Shown: positions 19,033 to 28,075, numbered from the stretch's first letter. The stretch: DNA of 64,000 nt from Hymenobacter pini (GCF_020421205.1 NZ_JAIZZH010000004.1:186001-250000); one strand, 5' to 3'. The notes: generated by a model not told the origin, from the sequence alone. Translations and numbers: made by a program.

Positions 19033-19823
19033 ACGAAATTAGCGCCAAACAGCTGAGCCAGATGGGGTAGCAGCCGCTCCTGCACCTCGGCTACCGGCAC
19101 GGGGTGGCCCAGCTCGGCCTGCAGGGACGTTACGGCCTTATCGGTGATGCCACAAGGCACGATGTGGCCGAAGTACGAGAGGTCGGTATTCACGTTGAGG
19201 GCGAAGCCGTGCATGGTTACCCAGCGGCTGCACTTCACGCCCATAGCGCAAATTTTGCGCGGATTAGCCGCTCCTTCCTCAAAATCAATCCATACGCCGG
19301 TAAGGCCGGCAATGCGTCCGGCTCGCACCCCATAATCGGCCAGGGCAAGAATTATGGCTTCTTCCAACAGCCGCAGGTAGCGGTGGATGTCGGTGAAGAA
19401 ATTATCGAGGTCGAGGATGGGGTAGCCCACCAGCTGGCTGGGGCCGTGGTAGGTAATGTCGCCGCCTCGGTTGATGCGGTGGAAGGTGGCACCGTGCGCG
19501 GCCAGCTGAGCTTCATCCAGTAGCAGATGCTCCGGCTTACCGCTTTTGCCCAGCGTATACACGTGCGGATGCTCGCACAATAGCAAATGGTTGGGCGTGG
19601 GCTCGGCGGGCTGGTTGGCAGCAGCGGCGTCCCGGTTGCGGGTCTTCACGGCCAGGGTTTCCGCCAGCAACTGCTCCTGCAACTCCCAAGTGGGCTGGTA
19701 CGGCACCAACCCCAGCCGTTGCACTTGTACTTGCCGGTTCTGGCCCGCCGTGGCGGGCGCGGCGGCAGGTTCAGCACCGGCCCTAACCGGCTCAGGGCTC
19801 ACACAGGCGGAATACATGTTCAT
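19029..19823 (-). CDS. lipB: Lipoyl(octanoyl) transferase
   Basis: A 264-residue enzyme that moves octanoyl groups from acyl carrier protein to lipoyl domains, the first step of lipoate synthesis. The signature RGGDITYHGPSQLVGYP is present, with the catalytic pair Lys197 (MGVKCSRW) and Cys224 (VPCGI). The N-terminal 30 residues form an Ala/Pro-rich extension. The start at 19823 follows a TACCTTTG promoter element about 40 bases upstream; a longer frame from 19913 would span it. It is coupled to the next gene by an ATGA overlap. Confidence 0.95.
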   Translation of the reverse strand: MNMYSACVSPEPVRAGAEPAAAPATAGQNRQVQVQRLGLVPYQPTWELQEQLLAETLAVKTRNRDAAAANQPAEPTPNHLLLCEHPHVYTLGKSGKPEHLLLDEAQLAAHGATFHRINRGGDITYHGPSQLVGYPILDLDNFFTDIHRYLRLLEEAIILALADYGVRAGRIAGLTGVWIDFEEGAANPRKICAMGVKCSRWVTMHGFALNVNTDLSYFGHIVPCGITDKAVTSLQAELGHPVPVAEVQERLLPHLAQLFGANFV

Positions 19824-19862
19824 ATCACTACACTTGGCAAGGCGTTGCCGCACAGAAACACG

Positions 19863-19870
19863 CAAAGGTA
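19863..19870 (-). promoter_or_regulatory. Promoter -7 element for lipB
   Basis: TACCTTTG on the minus strand matches the Bacteroidota TAnnTTTG element, about 40 bases before the lipB ATG at 19823. No well-spaced TTG element was found. Confidence 0.5.
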
Positions 19871-19921
19871 CTAGATTTAGCCCCAACGACCTGAACTCCT
19901 TACCTGGCACCACTCCGCCCG

Positions 19922-20281
19922 ATGCCCCTACCCGCCCACCAGCTTGGCCAGGCCGGCGAAGAAGCCGCCCTGGCGCATCTGCTCAGCCAGGGCTATGAAC
20001 TGGTGCACCGCAACTACCGGTTTCGCCGCGCCGAGGTAGACTTGATTGTGCGGCGCGGGGCGGAACTACTGGTATTCGTGGAGGTAAAAACCCGATCCTC
20101 TGCCCAGTTTGGCCACCCCGAGGAGTTCGTAACGGAGCGGAAACGGCAGCTATTCCGGCTGGCAGCTGAGCAGCTACAGGAGGAGTTAAACTGGAACGGC
20201 GACATCCGGTTCGACATTCTGGCCCTCTCTCCTACTGCTACTGGCCTGCGGCTGGAGCATTTTGAGGACGCTTTTTGGTAG
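19922..20281 (+). CDS. YraN/UPF0102 family nuclease-fold protein
   Basis: A 119-residue protein of the YraN family, related to archaeal Holliday-junction resolvases. The order is GQAGEEAALAHL (conserved Gly-x-x-Gly-Glu), NYRFRRAEVDLI (the catalytic-type Glu-x-Asp), FVEVKTR (Glu-x-Lys) and FDILALSP, all present as in nuclease folds. Its biological role in bacteria is poorly defined. It is divergent from lipB and convergent with the MORN-repeat lipoprotein gene, 16 bases apart. Confidence 0.92.
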   Translation: MPLPAHQLGQAGEEAALAHLLSQGYELVHRNYRFRRAEVDLIVRRGAELLVFVEVKTRSSAQFGHPEEFVTERKRQLFRLAAEQLQEELNWNGDIRFDILALSPTATGLRLEHFEDAFW

Positions 20282-20297
20282 GCAGTACGCCAGACGA

Positions 20298-21254
20298 CTA
20301 ACGGCGGCTGCCGGGGCGGGCCGTATCGGGCTTGTCCCGGTTATCCAACTTGTCCTTTTCGTAGATGAGTACGCCGTTGCGGTTGTATTCCTTCACCAGC
20401 ACTGGTTCCGTTATTTCTGGGTCGTAGCCCGATTCGCCGTATTGATACTCGTAGCGCAGGCGGTTACGAGTGTTGCGGAAGCCCCAGTACCGTTCCCAGT
20501 TGCCCACCCGCTTGCCGTTTTCAAACTGGCCCGACCATTCCAGCTGGCCGTTTTCATTGTAGCGCACGTAGTCGCCTTCCAGCTTGCCATTGTAATACGG
20601 CACTATCTCCTTCACCTGCTTCTGGGCCGCATCGTAATACGTCACATTGGCGTCGCGGGGGAAACCCATTTCGTAGTGGGTTTTGGCAACCAGCGTATTA
20701 TTCCGGTCATACTTTTCCCAGCGCAGGTGGCGCGTACCCACCGCATAGTATCCGGTTTCAACCACTTTGCCGCCTTGTAGCATTTTATAAGGCCCGTGCA
20801 ACACCTTATCGGTGCTGGGGTCAAGCTCGGCGTTGGCTTTGAAAATTTTTCGTTTGCGCGGGTTGAAATAGTACCGGGCCGGGGCGTAGGGATTGGGCTG
20901 CTGGAAAGTGCGCAGGTAGTAGAAAATCTCTATCCGCTGGTTTTTTCCTTTGGGCCCCGATTTTACATAGCCCTTCTTGATACGCTCACCCAGGAAGATA
21001 CTTTTCTTTTTTTTGGGCTTACGCTGCGCCGCTTTTTCCTTCTCCTTGGCGGCCCTCTCCTGCTCTTTAGTCATGCTCACCCGCTTCGCTACCAGCGAAG
21101 GCGCGCTGGCTGTATCAGCCGAGGTAGTCAGCGTATCCGCACTGGTTGAGGCCAGTACCTCATCGGGGCGGCTGTTGAAGGAAACGGTTTTGTGCGAGCA
21201 AGCCGTAGCCAGCCATAGCCCCGGCAACAGAAAAAACAAACGCAACGGACGCAT
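20298..21254 (-). CDS. MORN-repeat (YwqK-like) lipoprotein
   Basis: A 318-residue lipoprotein. The start at 21254 gives a signal peptide with lipobox ATAC. After a basic stretch (KEKAAQRKPKKKKS), the second half carries MORN-type repeats with the pattern G-x-x-x-G-x-W/Y, for example YYNGKLEGDYVRYNENGQ and FENGKRVGNWERYW. Such proteins are common in Bacteroidota and are sometimes annotated as antitoxin YwqK, but no toxin gene adjoins. The role is probably envelope-associated and otherwise unknown. Longer frames upstream lack any signal peptide. Confidence 0.82.
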   Translation of the reverse strand: MRPLRLFFLLPGLWLATACSHKTVSFNSRPDEVLASTSADTLTTSADTASAPSLVAKRVSMTKEQERAAKEKEKAAQRKPKKKKSIFLGERIKKGYVKSGPKGKNQRIEIFYYLRTFQQPNPYAPARYYFNPRKRKIFKANAELDPSTDKVLHGPYKMLQGGKVVETGYYAVGTRHLRWEKYDRNNTLVAKTHYEMGFPRDANVTYYDAAQKQVKEIVPYYNGKLEGDYVRYNENGQLEWSGQFENGKRVGNWERYWGFRNTRNRLRYEYQYGESGYDPEITEPVLVKEYNRNGVLIYEKDKLDNRDKPDTARPGSRR

Positions 21255-21421
21255 CAAAGTATCGGACAGGATTCGGAGCACCAAACGTAAATATAGAGGG
21301 TTTTGGTGCCCGACTTTCCGACGCGGTTTAGTACACGAAGTACTGACAAGACCAAGCACGCTGTTGATGCTTTCGCGCGTACGATTCACCGTTTTATCTC
21401 CAATGCGTTATTCCATAACAC

Positions 21422-21453
21422 AAAGTTCCGGCCACCGTCGCAGCCGGAACTTT
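21422..21453 (-). terminator. Terminator after htpG
   Basis: The 11-bp arms AAAGTTCCGGC (21422-21432) and GCCGGAACTTT (21443-21453) flank a ten-base loop 33 bases past the htpG stop. The T-run is short, so strength is uncertain. Confidence 0.65.
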
Positions 21454-21485
21454 ATACCATTTAAAACTCTACAGACTTTCTAAGA

Positions 21486-23318
21486 CTACTCAGCAGCCAG
21501 AAGATCCGCGCTACGCTTCACAAAGGCCGTCAGCGCTTCGCCCTTCAACATTCCTTGGGTTAGCAGTGCTAGGTCGAAGGCTTGCCGGGCCAGCTTGCCG
21601 CCGGCTTCATCACCAGCCTGCAGCACACGCTGGGCCACCGGGTGGTTGGCATTCACGCTTACCGTGTAGCTGTCGGGCAAGGAGCCGAACATCTGCATAC
21701 CGCCGCCACCACCGGCCCGCTGCATGTCCTTCATGCGGCGCATAAATTCGGGCAGGGTGATGATAACCGGCGCATCCTGGGGCGAGAGGGCCTCCACCTG
21801 CACGTGCATGTGCTCGTTGCTGATGGCCTGCTTAAACACCTCGGTGAGTTTGGTTTTGTCGTCCTCACTCAGCACGCTTTCGGTAGTATCATCCTTTTCG
21901 ATGAGCTTGCTGAGCGTATCGGCGTCCACGCGCTTGAAGGTGGTTTTCTCCAGCTTTTGCTCCAACTGCCCGATGAAGTGGGCATCGAGCGGACCATTAA
22001 GCTCCAGCACGTCGTAGCCCCGGTCTTGGGCAGCCTGCACAAAGCCGTGCTGCGCCTCGGCGTCGGTGGTATACAGCACTACCGTTTGGCCGTTTTTGTC
22101 CTGCTGGTTGGCCTGCACGAACTCCTGGTACTCCTTCAGGGTGAAGAATTTGCCGGCTACGTTCTGCACCAAAGCAAAGTCCTTGGCCTTCTCGTAAAAC
22201 TTCTCATCCGACAGCATGCCGTACTTCACGAATAGGCCGATATCCGACCATTTCTGCTCGTAGCCGGCGCGGTCCTTCCGGAACAGCTCGGCCAGCCTAT
22301 CGGCCACCTTTTTGGTGATGTACTGATTGATTTTGCGCACGGCAGCGTCGGCCTGCAGGAAACTGCGCGACACGTTTAGCGGAATGTCGGGCGAGTCGAT
22401 AACGCCGTGCAGCAGCATCAGGAATTCCGGCACCACGTCCTTCACCTCGTCGGTAATGAACACCTGACGCGAATACAGTTGGATTTTGTTGCGCTGGAAC
22501 TGCAGTTCGTCTTTCACCTTGGGGAAGTACAGAATACCCGTGAGGTTGAAGGGGTAGTCCACATTCAAGTGAATCCAGAACAGCGGTGGCTCCGAGAAGG
22601 GGTATAGCTCCTGATAGAACCTGGTGTAGTCTTCGTCGGTCAGCTCAGAGGGTTGCTTGGTCCAGATGGGCTGGGTTTGGTTGATAACCTCGCCTTCAAA
22701 CTCAATGGGGATGGGCAGAAACTTGCAGTACTTGGTGAGGATGCCCTTCAGGCGTTGCGGCTCCAAGAACTCGTCGGAATCCTCGGCCACGTGCAGTACC
22801 ACGTCGGTACCCCGGTCGGCCTTTTCGGTAGTTTCTAGGCTGAACTCGGTGCTGCCGTCGCACACCCAGTGGGCGGCTTCGGTGCCTTCTTTGTAGCTCT
22901 TCGAGAAGATTTCTACCTCTTTGGCCACCATGAAAGCCGAGTAGAACCCCAGGCCAAACTGCCCGATAATCTGGTCTTTGGCGGCGGTATCCTTCTCCTT
23001 GTACTTCTCCACAAACTCGGTGGCCCCGGAGAAGGCAATCTGGTTGATGTACTTCTTGATTTCCTCAGCCGTCATGCCCAGGCCCCGGTCGGAGATGGTG
23101 ATGGTGCGGGCTTCTTTGTCCACGCTCACCGTCACTTTCAACTCGCCCAGCTCACCTTTAAACTCTCCCAGCTGACCCAGGCTTTTCAGCTTCTGCGAGG
23201 CATCCACGGCGTTGCTTACCAGCTCCCGCAAGAAAATCTCGTGGTCAGAGTACAGGAATTTCTTGATGATGGGGAAGATATTCTCCGTGTGAATGGAGAT
23301 GCTACCTTTCTCTTGCAT
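21486..23318 (-). CDS. htpG: Molecular chaperone HtpG (bacterial Hsp90)
   Basis: A 610-residue ATP-dependent chaperone. The GHKL ATPase domain at the N-terminus shows FLRELVSNAVDASQKL (catalytic Glu and Mg-binding Asn), DRGLGM and GQFGLGFYSAFMV. The middle domain includes LNVSRSFLQ with the conserved Arg, and a C-terminal dimerisation region follows. Length is typical for HtpG. A 17-base perfect palindrome lies 107 bases upstream and may be a heat-shock operator. Confidence 0.96.
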   Translation of the reverse strand: MQEKGSISIHTENIFPIIKKFLYSDHEIFLRELVSNAVDASQKLKSLGQLGEFKGELGELKVTVSVDKEARTITISDRGLGMTAEEIKKYINQIAFSGATEFVEKYKEKDTAAKDQIIGQFGLGFYSAFMVAKEVEIFSKSYKEGTEAAHWVCDGSTEFSLETTEKADRGTDVVLHVAEDSDEFLEPQRLKGILTKYCKFLPIPIEFEGEVINQTQPIWTKQPSELTDEDYTRFYQELYPFSEPPLFWIHLNVDYPFNLTGILYFPKVKDELQFQRNKIQLYSRQVFITDEVKDVVPEFLMLLHGVIDSPDIPLNVSRSFLQADAAVRKINQYITKKVADRLAELFRKDRAGYEQKWSDIGLFVKYGMLSDEKFYEKAKDFALVQNVAGKFFTLKEYQEFVQANQQDKNGQTVVLYTTDAEAQHGFVQAAQDRGYDVLELNGPLDAHFIGQLEQKLEKTTFKRVDADTLSKLIEKDDTTESVLSEDDKTKLTEVFKQAISNEHMHVQVEALSPQDAPVIITLPEFMRRMKDMQRAGGGGGMQMFGSLPDSYTVSVNANHPVAQRVLQAGDEAGGKLARQAFDLALLTQGMLKGEALTAFVKRSADLLAAE

Positions 23319-23425
23319 AACGAATCAGGAAGGAAGTGAATGAAACCAACTACAGGCACCCTGCCAGCTTCCGCCAGGAGGGCGCGTGGCAGACCGTTTT
23401 CAAACCCTGTTCCAACCTTTGCTCA

Positions 23426-23442
23426 GCTGTCAGTTTGACAGC
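23426..23442. promoter_or_regulatory. Candidate operator upstream of htpG
   Basis: GCTGTCA-GTT-TGACAGC is a perfect 7+3+7 palindrome in the region before htpG, at a position suitable for a stress regulator. It does not resemble the CIRCE element of HrcA. The role is inferred. Confidence 0.4.
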
Positions 23443-23494
23443 CGCGCGTTGATTATTCCGGCGCCTTTGCCGCCAGCTTTACAGGCAGCGGCCA

Positions 23495-23962
23495 TTATTT
23501 AGCCCAGTGCAATGCCGGGGGCCGCACGGCGCGCTGCCATTCCTGCTCCACCTGCTCGGCGGCTTGTTCATCGGCTCCGGTAAGCCAATCAAGGGCCGAA
23601 ACCACATCGGAGAAAAACTGTACCTCGGCCTGTGCCAAGCGGCGACCATCGGCCAGTATACTTTCCACTACCAGTTGGTTGTGCAGATTGGTAGGTAGCA
23701 CCAGCGCCACGGTGCGCACCGGCAGCTCGGCAAAGCCCGGCAACCACGTTTCGCTCAGCCACGCCTGCTCATCAGAGCCCACAATGGGCACGTGCGACAC
23801 ATCGGCCAGCCAGCGCGTCACGCGCAACTGCTGGGACTGCACCAGCAGCCGGTTAAACGCTAGCTGAAAAGCCGTATCGGTTAGTGGCCCTTGCCAGTCC
23901 CAGCGCAGGAGACGCAACGACGGTGCCCACTGCGTGAGCAAAGAATTGAACGTGCGAACCAT
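23495..23962 (-). CDS. Hypothetical protein, possible STAS-like fold
   Basis: A 155-residue cytosolic protein, Trp-rich, with alternating strands and helices. A stretch reading LRVTRWLADVSHVPIVG followed by AWLSETWLPGF resembles the SpoIIAA/STAS-like proteins of Bacteroidota that measure regulatory states, but no conserved phosphorylation serine can be assigned. It lies upstream of htpG on the same strand, 176 bases apart, and probably forms its own transcription unit. Confidence 0.6.
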   Translation of the reverse strand: MVRTFNSLLTQWAPSLRLLRWDWQGPLTDTAFQLAFNRLLVQSQQLRVTRWLADVSHVPIVGSDEQAWLSETWLPGFAELPVRTVALVLPTNLHNQLVVESILADGRRLAQAEVQFFSDVVSALDWLTGADEQAAEQVEQEWQRAVRPPALHWAK

Positions 23963-24093
23963 ATCCCTCGCTCCAACCCGTTGGTTTGTGGTTGAGCACG
24001 CTCAAAATTACTTGCCGCAGGAGGCTACCTTGGGGCTAATTCGTTCACCAAGCCCGGTTTCTCGCCCAACTCCATGGTTTACCGGTTTGGTAA

Positions 24094-24237
24094 TCAGGCA
24101 GCAGCCTTAGTCGCTTCAGCCAACTGGCTTTCAGACGCATAGGTTGCTGACAGGGTCCGTACTACAGATAGTTTACGGCGGCGGTAGCCAAAGCGAGCCG
24201 GCCGGTAGCTGAATGATGGTTGAGCACTGCCGCTCAT
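24094..24237 (-). CDS. Possible small basic protein (47 residues)
   Basis: An ATG at 24237 opens a 47-residue frame ending in AEATKAAA. The first half is Arg/Tyr-rich (SYRPARFGYRRRKLS). Its start overlaps the stop of a 33-residue frame upstream by ATGA, suggesting coupling. There is no family match from inspection. Only the organised overlap argues for reality. Confidence 0.3.
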   Translation of the reverse strand: MSGSAQPSFSYRPARFGYRRRKLSVVRTLSATYASESQLAEATKAAA

Positions 24238-24335
24238 ACAAACAGCTGCTCCTGGCTTCCTGCGGACTGCTGGGCCGAAACCGGCCGCAACACCTGCGCC
24301 AATTGACGCAGCAACTGAACCGTCAGCTTCTTCAT
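24234..24335 (-). CDS. Possible 33-residue peptide coupled to the next frame
   Basis: This frame begins MKKLTVQLLRQLAQVLRPV and is amphipathic. Its stop overlaps the ATG of the 47-residue frame. It resembles the leader-type small peptides seen in Bacteroidota genomes, but no family can be named and it could be chance. Confidence 0.3.
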   Translation of the reverse strand: MKKLTVQLLRQLAQVLRPVSAQQSAGSQEQLFV

Positions 24336-24445
24336 GACACCTCACACATTTGTTGACGGCACAAAGATCCGGGCAGGGTGTTGCCTGAACATTGCCAGAG
24401 GATTACGCTTGCGTAAAGCCCGAATTTTTTTCTAGCGCAGGCAAA

Positions 24446-24474
24446 TTGTACTCTCGCGTTTCCGATTACCTTTG
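24446..24474 (+). promoter_or_regulatory. Promoter of the His-rich protein gene
   Basis: TTG (24446-24448), an 18-base spacer and TACCTTTG (24467-24474) match the Bacteroidota promoter; the ATG follows at 24499. Confidence 0.6.
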
Positions 24475-24498
24475 CCCTTGTTCGACACATTGTTGCAA

Positions 24499-24843
24499 AT
24501 GCGTACCCTTCGTTCCCGGCTGGCTCTTGTGCTGCTCCTGTGCTTTGTGCGGGTGCTGCTGCCGGACACGTGGGTACTGGCCCTGCACCGGCACGCCCAC
24601 ACCACCGAGGAGCCCACACAGGCCACCGGCTGGCCCAAGGGCAAGGCCCTGCTTTCGGCCAAGCACCAGCACTGCGACGCGGACCAGTTTTTTAAATCGG
24701 CGTTTGAGCCGGCCCCGGAGTTACCGACGGTAGCGGCCGAAGCGCCCGTTTTTGCCCAAGCCGTTGACGGTAGCGTGCCCGCCGCTTGGCACTGTCTACC
24801 CCGGCCCACAGCCGACCTGCGCGGCCCGCCGGCCCGCGGCTAA
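24499..24843 (+). CDS. Small exported His/Cys-containing protein, metal-linked by context
   Basis: A 114-residue protein with an N-terminal membrane or signal segment (about residues 6-30, LALVLLLCFVRVLLPD). Two metal-ligand-like clusters follow, LHRHAHTTEEP and KHQHCDADQFF. Similar short proteins often precede TonB-receptor genes of metal systems in Bacteroidota, though I know of no biochemical role. The start at 24499 fits the promoter just upstream; a frame from 24472 would overlap it. The next gene is a TonB receptor. Confidence 0.65.
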   Translation: MRTLRSRLALVLLLCFVRVLLPDTWVLALHRHAHTTEEPTQATGWPKGKALLSAKHQHCDADQFFKSAFEPAPELPTVAAEAPVFAQAVDGSVPAAWHCLPRPTADLRGPPARG

Positions 24844-25013
24844 CCGCGCATAACCAGTAAGGCCCCGTAGCAGGCTGCCCTTCTAAATACAGGGGGCGCC
24901 TGCTTGTGAAGTTGATACCGTGACGTAGTTGCCGCCGGAGCGTTGCCCTGCTCCGGGCCGGCCGTTGGCCCCTGGTTGGTTTAGCCGTTTCCGGGCAATT
25001 CCTTGTTTTTCGT

Positions 25014-27449
25014 ATGTTTTTTCATGCTCTGGGCTGCGCCCGGAGCCGCTTGGCCAGCCTAGCGCTGGTGGCAGTGCTGCTTGGCGCGCTGCCCCGGCTG
25101 CTATGGGCGCAGGCTGCGGCTCCCGGTTGCGCCCTGCTGCTGAGCGGCCGCGTGCAGGACCATGAGTCGCGCACGGCGCTGGCGGGGGCGACGGTGGTGG
25201 TGCTGGAAACCCGGCAGGCCACCCAAACCGAACCCGACGGCCACTACCACCTGGACAACCTCTGCCCCGGCACCTACCACGTGCAGGTGAGCTTCGTGGG
25301 CTTTGCCCCGGAGGTGACCGAGTTGCGCCTGACCGCCGCCGCCTACCGCGACTTCCGCCTCCACCCCGACGCCGTGGCCCTGAAAGGGGCCGTGGTGAGC
25401 GGGCAGCGCGTGGCCGCCCCCGTAACCCAGGCCGCTACTACTCTCACCGAACAGGACCTGCAGCAGACCCGGGGCCAGACCCTAGGCGAGGCCCTGCAGA
25501 AGGTGAACGGTGTGACGGCCCTGCAAACCGGCCCCAGCATCTTTAAGCCCATGATTCACGGGCTGCACTCCAACCGCGTGACCATTCTCAACAACGGCGT
25601 GCGGCAGGAAGGCCAGCAGTGGGGCCAGGAACACGGCCCGGAAATTGACCCATTTCTGGCCTCCCAGCTTACCGTGGTGAAAGGTGCGGCCAGTGTGCGC
25701 TACGGTTCCGATGCCATTGGGGGCGTGGTGCTGGTGCAGCCCCGGCCCCTGCGCGACTCGGCAGGTACGGGCGCGGAGCTGAACCTGGTGGGCATGAGCA
25801 ACAACGGGCTGGGCGCGGCCTCGGGCATGGTGGAGGGTACCCTGCGCCGCCTGCCGGCCCTGAGCTGGCGGGCCCAGGGTACCCTACGTAAAGCCGGCAC
25901 TATGCGCGCTCCGGGGTATTATCTCAAGAACTCGGGGTTTGAGGAAGCCAACTTTTCGGCCAGCGTGGGCTGGCGCAAGCCCACTTACGGGGCCGAGGTA
26001 TTCTACAGCCAGTTCAATACCCGCATTGGCATTCTGCCGGCGGCGCACGTAGGCAACCAGCAGGATTTTCTGCTGGCCGTGGCCCGCAACCGGCCGCTGG
26101 AAACCACCGGCTTTAGCTACGACATCGAGCGGGCTTACCAGCAGGTGCAGCACCAGGTGCTCAAGTTCACGGGCTTCGTGAAAACCGGCAGCGCGGGCCG
26201 CCTAAGTACCACTGTGGCCCAGCAGCTGGACGGGCGCGACGAGTACGACAAGTACCGCCCGCGCAACGACAACCTGGCTGCCCTCAACCGGCCCGAGCTG
26301 AGCTACACCAACCGCACTACTACCGCCGAGCTGCTGTGGGAGCATCGGCCCTGGCACGGCTTCACGGGCAGCATGGGGCTGGCGGGCACCTACCAGTTCA
26401 ACCGCTACGCCGATGGCAGCCGGCAGTTTATCCCGTTCTACACCAACTCAGTAGGCGGTGCGTTCTGGCTGGAACAGTGGCAGCAAGGCAAGTGGCTGCT
26501 GGAAGGCGGCCTGCGCCTGGACCGGCGCGATTTGCAAGTGAAGCGCGCCACCCGCACCGGCGGCGTGTTTGGGGTAGAAGAATCCCGCTTTCAGTACACC
26601 ACGCCGGCCGCCTCGCTGGGGGCCGTGTACGATGCCTCCACGCACCTGGCACTGCGGCTAGCCTCGGGCCTGACGCGCCGCGCCCCCGCCCCCAACGAGC
26701 GGTTCAGCGACGGGGTGCACAACGCGCAGTACGAGCTGGGCTACGACCTGGTGCCCGGCAACGGCCCGGCCGTACCAGAAACCGCCCTCAACCTGGGCCT
26801 CACCGCCACTTTGCACGACAACCCGCGCCTGAACGGGGAGCTGACCGTGTACCAAACACGCATTCAGAATTTCCTGTACCAGTCGCCCATTTTGCCGCCG
26901 GTGGTGAACATCCGGGGGGTACTGGCCAGCTGGCAGTTCCGGCAGACTGATGCCACCCTGCGGGGTTTCGATTTGAGCGGCTCCTACGTGCTGGGGCCGC
27001 AGTGGCTGCTGAGCGGTAAGCTGGCCGTGGTGCGCGGCCGGGACACCCGCCAAGATGAGTGGCTGATTTTCATGCCCGCCGACCGGGCCGAGCTGAGTCT
27101 GCGCTTTGCCCCCGCCACCCGCGCCGGCCACCGCCTGCAGAACAGCTACGTGCAGGCTTTGGGTACCGGCGTGGTCCACCAGACGCGCGTACCGCGCAAC
27201 TACGCCGAGCGGGACTACCGCCTTCCCCCGGCCGGCTACGGCCTGCTGGGTCTGGAGGCGGGCACCACCCTGCACTGGGGCCGCCTGCCGCTGGAGCTGA
27301 GTGTGGCGGGCTCCAACATGCTCAACCAACGCTACCGAGACTACCTGAACCGGTACCGCTACTTCGCCGACGAAATGGGCCGCAACGTGACGCTGCGCCT
27401 GCGGGTGCCGCTGGAATTCGGCCACGCCGCTGCCTCGAAAACTCCTTAA
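25014..27449 (+). CDS. TonB-dependent outer-membrane receptor, probably for a metal
   Basis: An 811-residue receptor. A signal peptide ends near LLWAQA, then a carboxypeptidase-regulatory-like domain (GRVQDHESRTALAGATVV), a plug domain with HGLHSNRVTILNNGVRQ and GQQWGQEHG, KGAASVRYGSDAIGGVV, and a 22-strand barrel ending in LRVPLEFG before a short Ala/Ser/Lys tail. The plug motif NNG...QEGQQWG.EHG is shared with the second receptor downstream. This NNG motif and the neighbouring CDF exporter suggest zinc or a related divalent metal (the ZnuD-like branch), which is inference. The block from 24499 to 31820 runs in one direction. Confidence 0.88.
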   Translation: MFFHALGCARSRLASLALVAVLLGALPRLLWAQAAAPGCALLLSGRVQDHESRTALAGATVVVLETRQATQTEPDGHYHLDNLCPGTYHVQVSFVGFAPEVTELRLTAAAYRDFRLHPDAVALKGAVVSGQRVAAPVTQAATTLTEQDLQQTRGQTLGEALQKVNGVTALQTGPSIFKPMIHGLHSNRVTILNNGVRQEGQQWGQEHGPEIDPFLASQLTVVKGAASVRYGSDAIGGVVLVQPRPLRDSAGTGAELNLVGMSNNGLGAASGMVEGTLRRLPALSWRAQGTLRKAGTMRAPGYYLKNSGFEEANFSASVGWRKPTYGAEVFYSQFNTRIGILPAAHVGNQQDFLLAVARNRPLETTGFSYDIERAYQQVQHQVLKFTGFVKTGSAGRLSTTVAQQLDGRDEYDKYRPRNDNLAALNRPELSYTNRTTTAELLWEHRPWHGFTGSMGLAGTYQFNRYADGSRQFIPFYTNSVGGAFWLEQWQQGKWLLEGGLRLDRRDLQVKRATRTGGVFGVEESRFQYTTPAASLGAVYDASTHLALRLASGLTRRAPAPNERFSDGVHNAQYELGYDLVPGNGPAVPETALNLGLTATLHDNPRLNGELTVYQTRIQNFLYQSPILPPVVNIRGVLASWQFRQTDATLRGFDLSGSYVLGPQWLLSGKLAVVRGRDTRQDEWLIFMPADRAELSLRFAPATRAGHRLQNSYVQALGTGVVHQTRVPRNYAERDYRLPPAGYGLLGLEAGTTLHWGRLPLELSVAGSNMLNQRYRDYLNRYRYFADEMGRNVTLRLRVPLEFGHAAASKTP

Positions 27450-27511
27450 CCAACGCCTCCTCCCCTCTCCACCTTTCATCCTTTACCCATCACCCATTAC
27501 CCCCCGACCTC

Positions 27512-28075
27512 ATGAAAAACCTGCTGTTCCGCTCCGCTTTCCTAGCCGCCCTGGCCGCCGCTCCTCTGCTGAGCAGCTGCTCCGATGACAACGAAACACC
27601 CACGCCTGACGACGACAACGAGCAGATTACCACCCTGCGCTATGAGCTGACGCCCACCACCGGCGGCACCACCCTCACGGCCCAGTACCGCGACGTGGAC
27701 GGTGACGGCGGCGCGGCCCCGGTAATCACCGGCCTCACGCTGGCTCCCAATACCACCTACACCGGCAAGCTGGTGCTGCTGGATGAAACCAAAAACCCGG
27801 TAGTGGTAACCTCCGACGAAATCAAGAACGAGGCCGATGAGCACCTGTTCGTGTTTGAGGCCACTGGTACCAATGTCACCATCACCCGCACCGATAAGGA
27901 TAAGAACAACCTGGAGGTAGGCCTGGAAACCCGCCTGCAAACCGGCGCGGCCAACGCCACCGGCACCACTGGCAACCTCAAAATTACGCTACGCCACCAG
28001 CCCGGCACCAAAAACGGCACCGCCACCCCCGGCGACACCGACGTGGAAGTGAACTTCCCGACGGCTGTGAGATAG
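27512..28075 (+). CDS. Surface-type lipoprotein (type 1 periplasmic-binding-fold-like, Bacteroidota)
   Basis: A 187-residue lipoprotein with lipobox LLSSC. The acidic segment right after the cysteine (SDDNETPTPDDDNE) resembles the lipoprotein export signal that places Bacteroidota lipoproteins on the cell surface. The body is beta-rich with YRDVDGDGGAAPVITG and ends in TDVEVNFP, matching a small family annotated as type 1 periplasmic binding fold proteins that accompany TonB receptors. It lies 62 bases after one receptor and before another, so a receptor-linked binding role is likely but unproven. The stretch before the start carries acccat-type heptamer repeats. Confidence 0.75.
   Translation: MKNLLFRSAFLAALAAAPLLSSCSDDNETPTPDDDNEQITTLRYELTPTTGGTTLTAQYRDVDGDGGAAPVITGLTLAPNTTYTGKLVLLDETKNPVVVTSDEIKNEADEHLFVFEATGTNVTITRTDKDKNNLEVGLETRLQTGAANATGTTGNLKITLRHQPGTKNGTATPGDTDVEVNFPTAVR

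Noticed and set aside
24844..25013. Possible riboswitch before the first TonB receptor
   Set aside because: Only a weak hairpin (about 24867-24903) is visible and no cobalamin-box or other known aptamer motif was seen.
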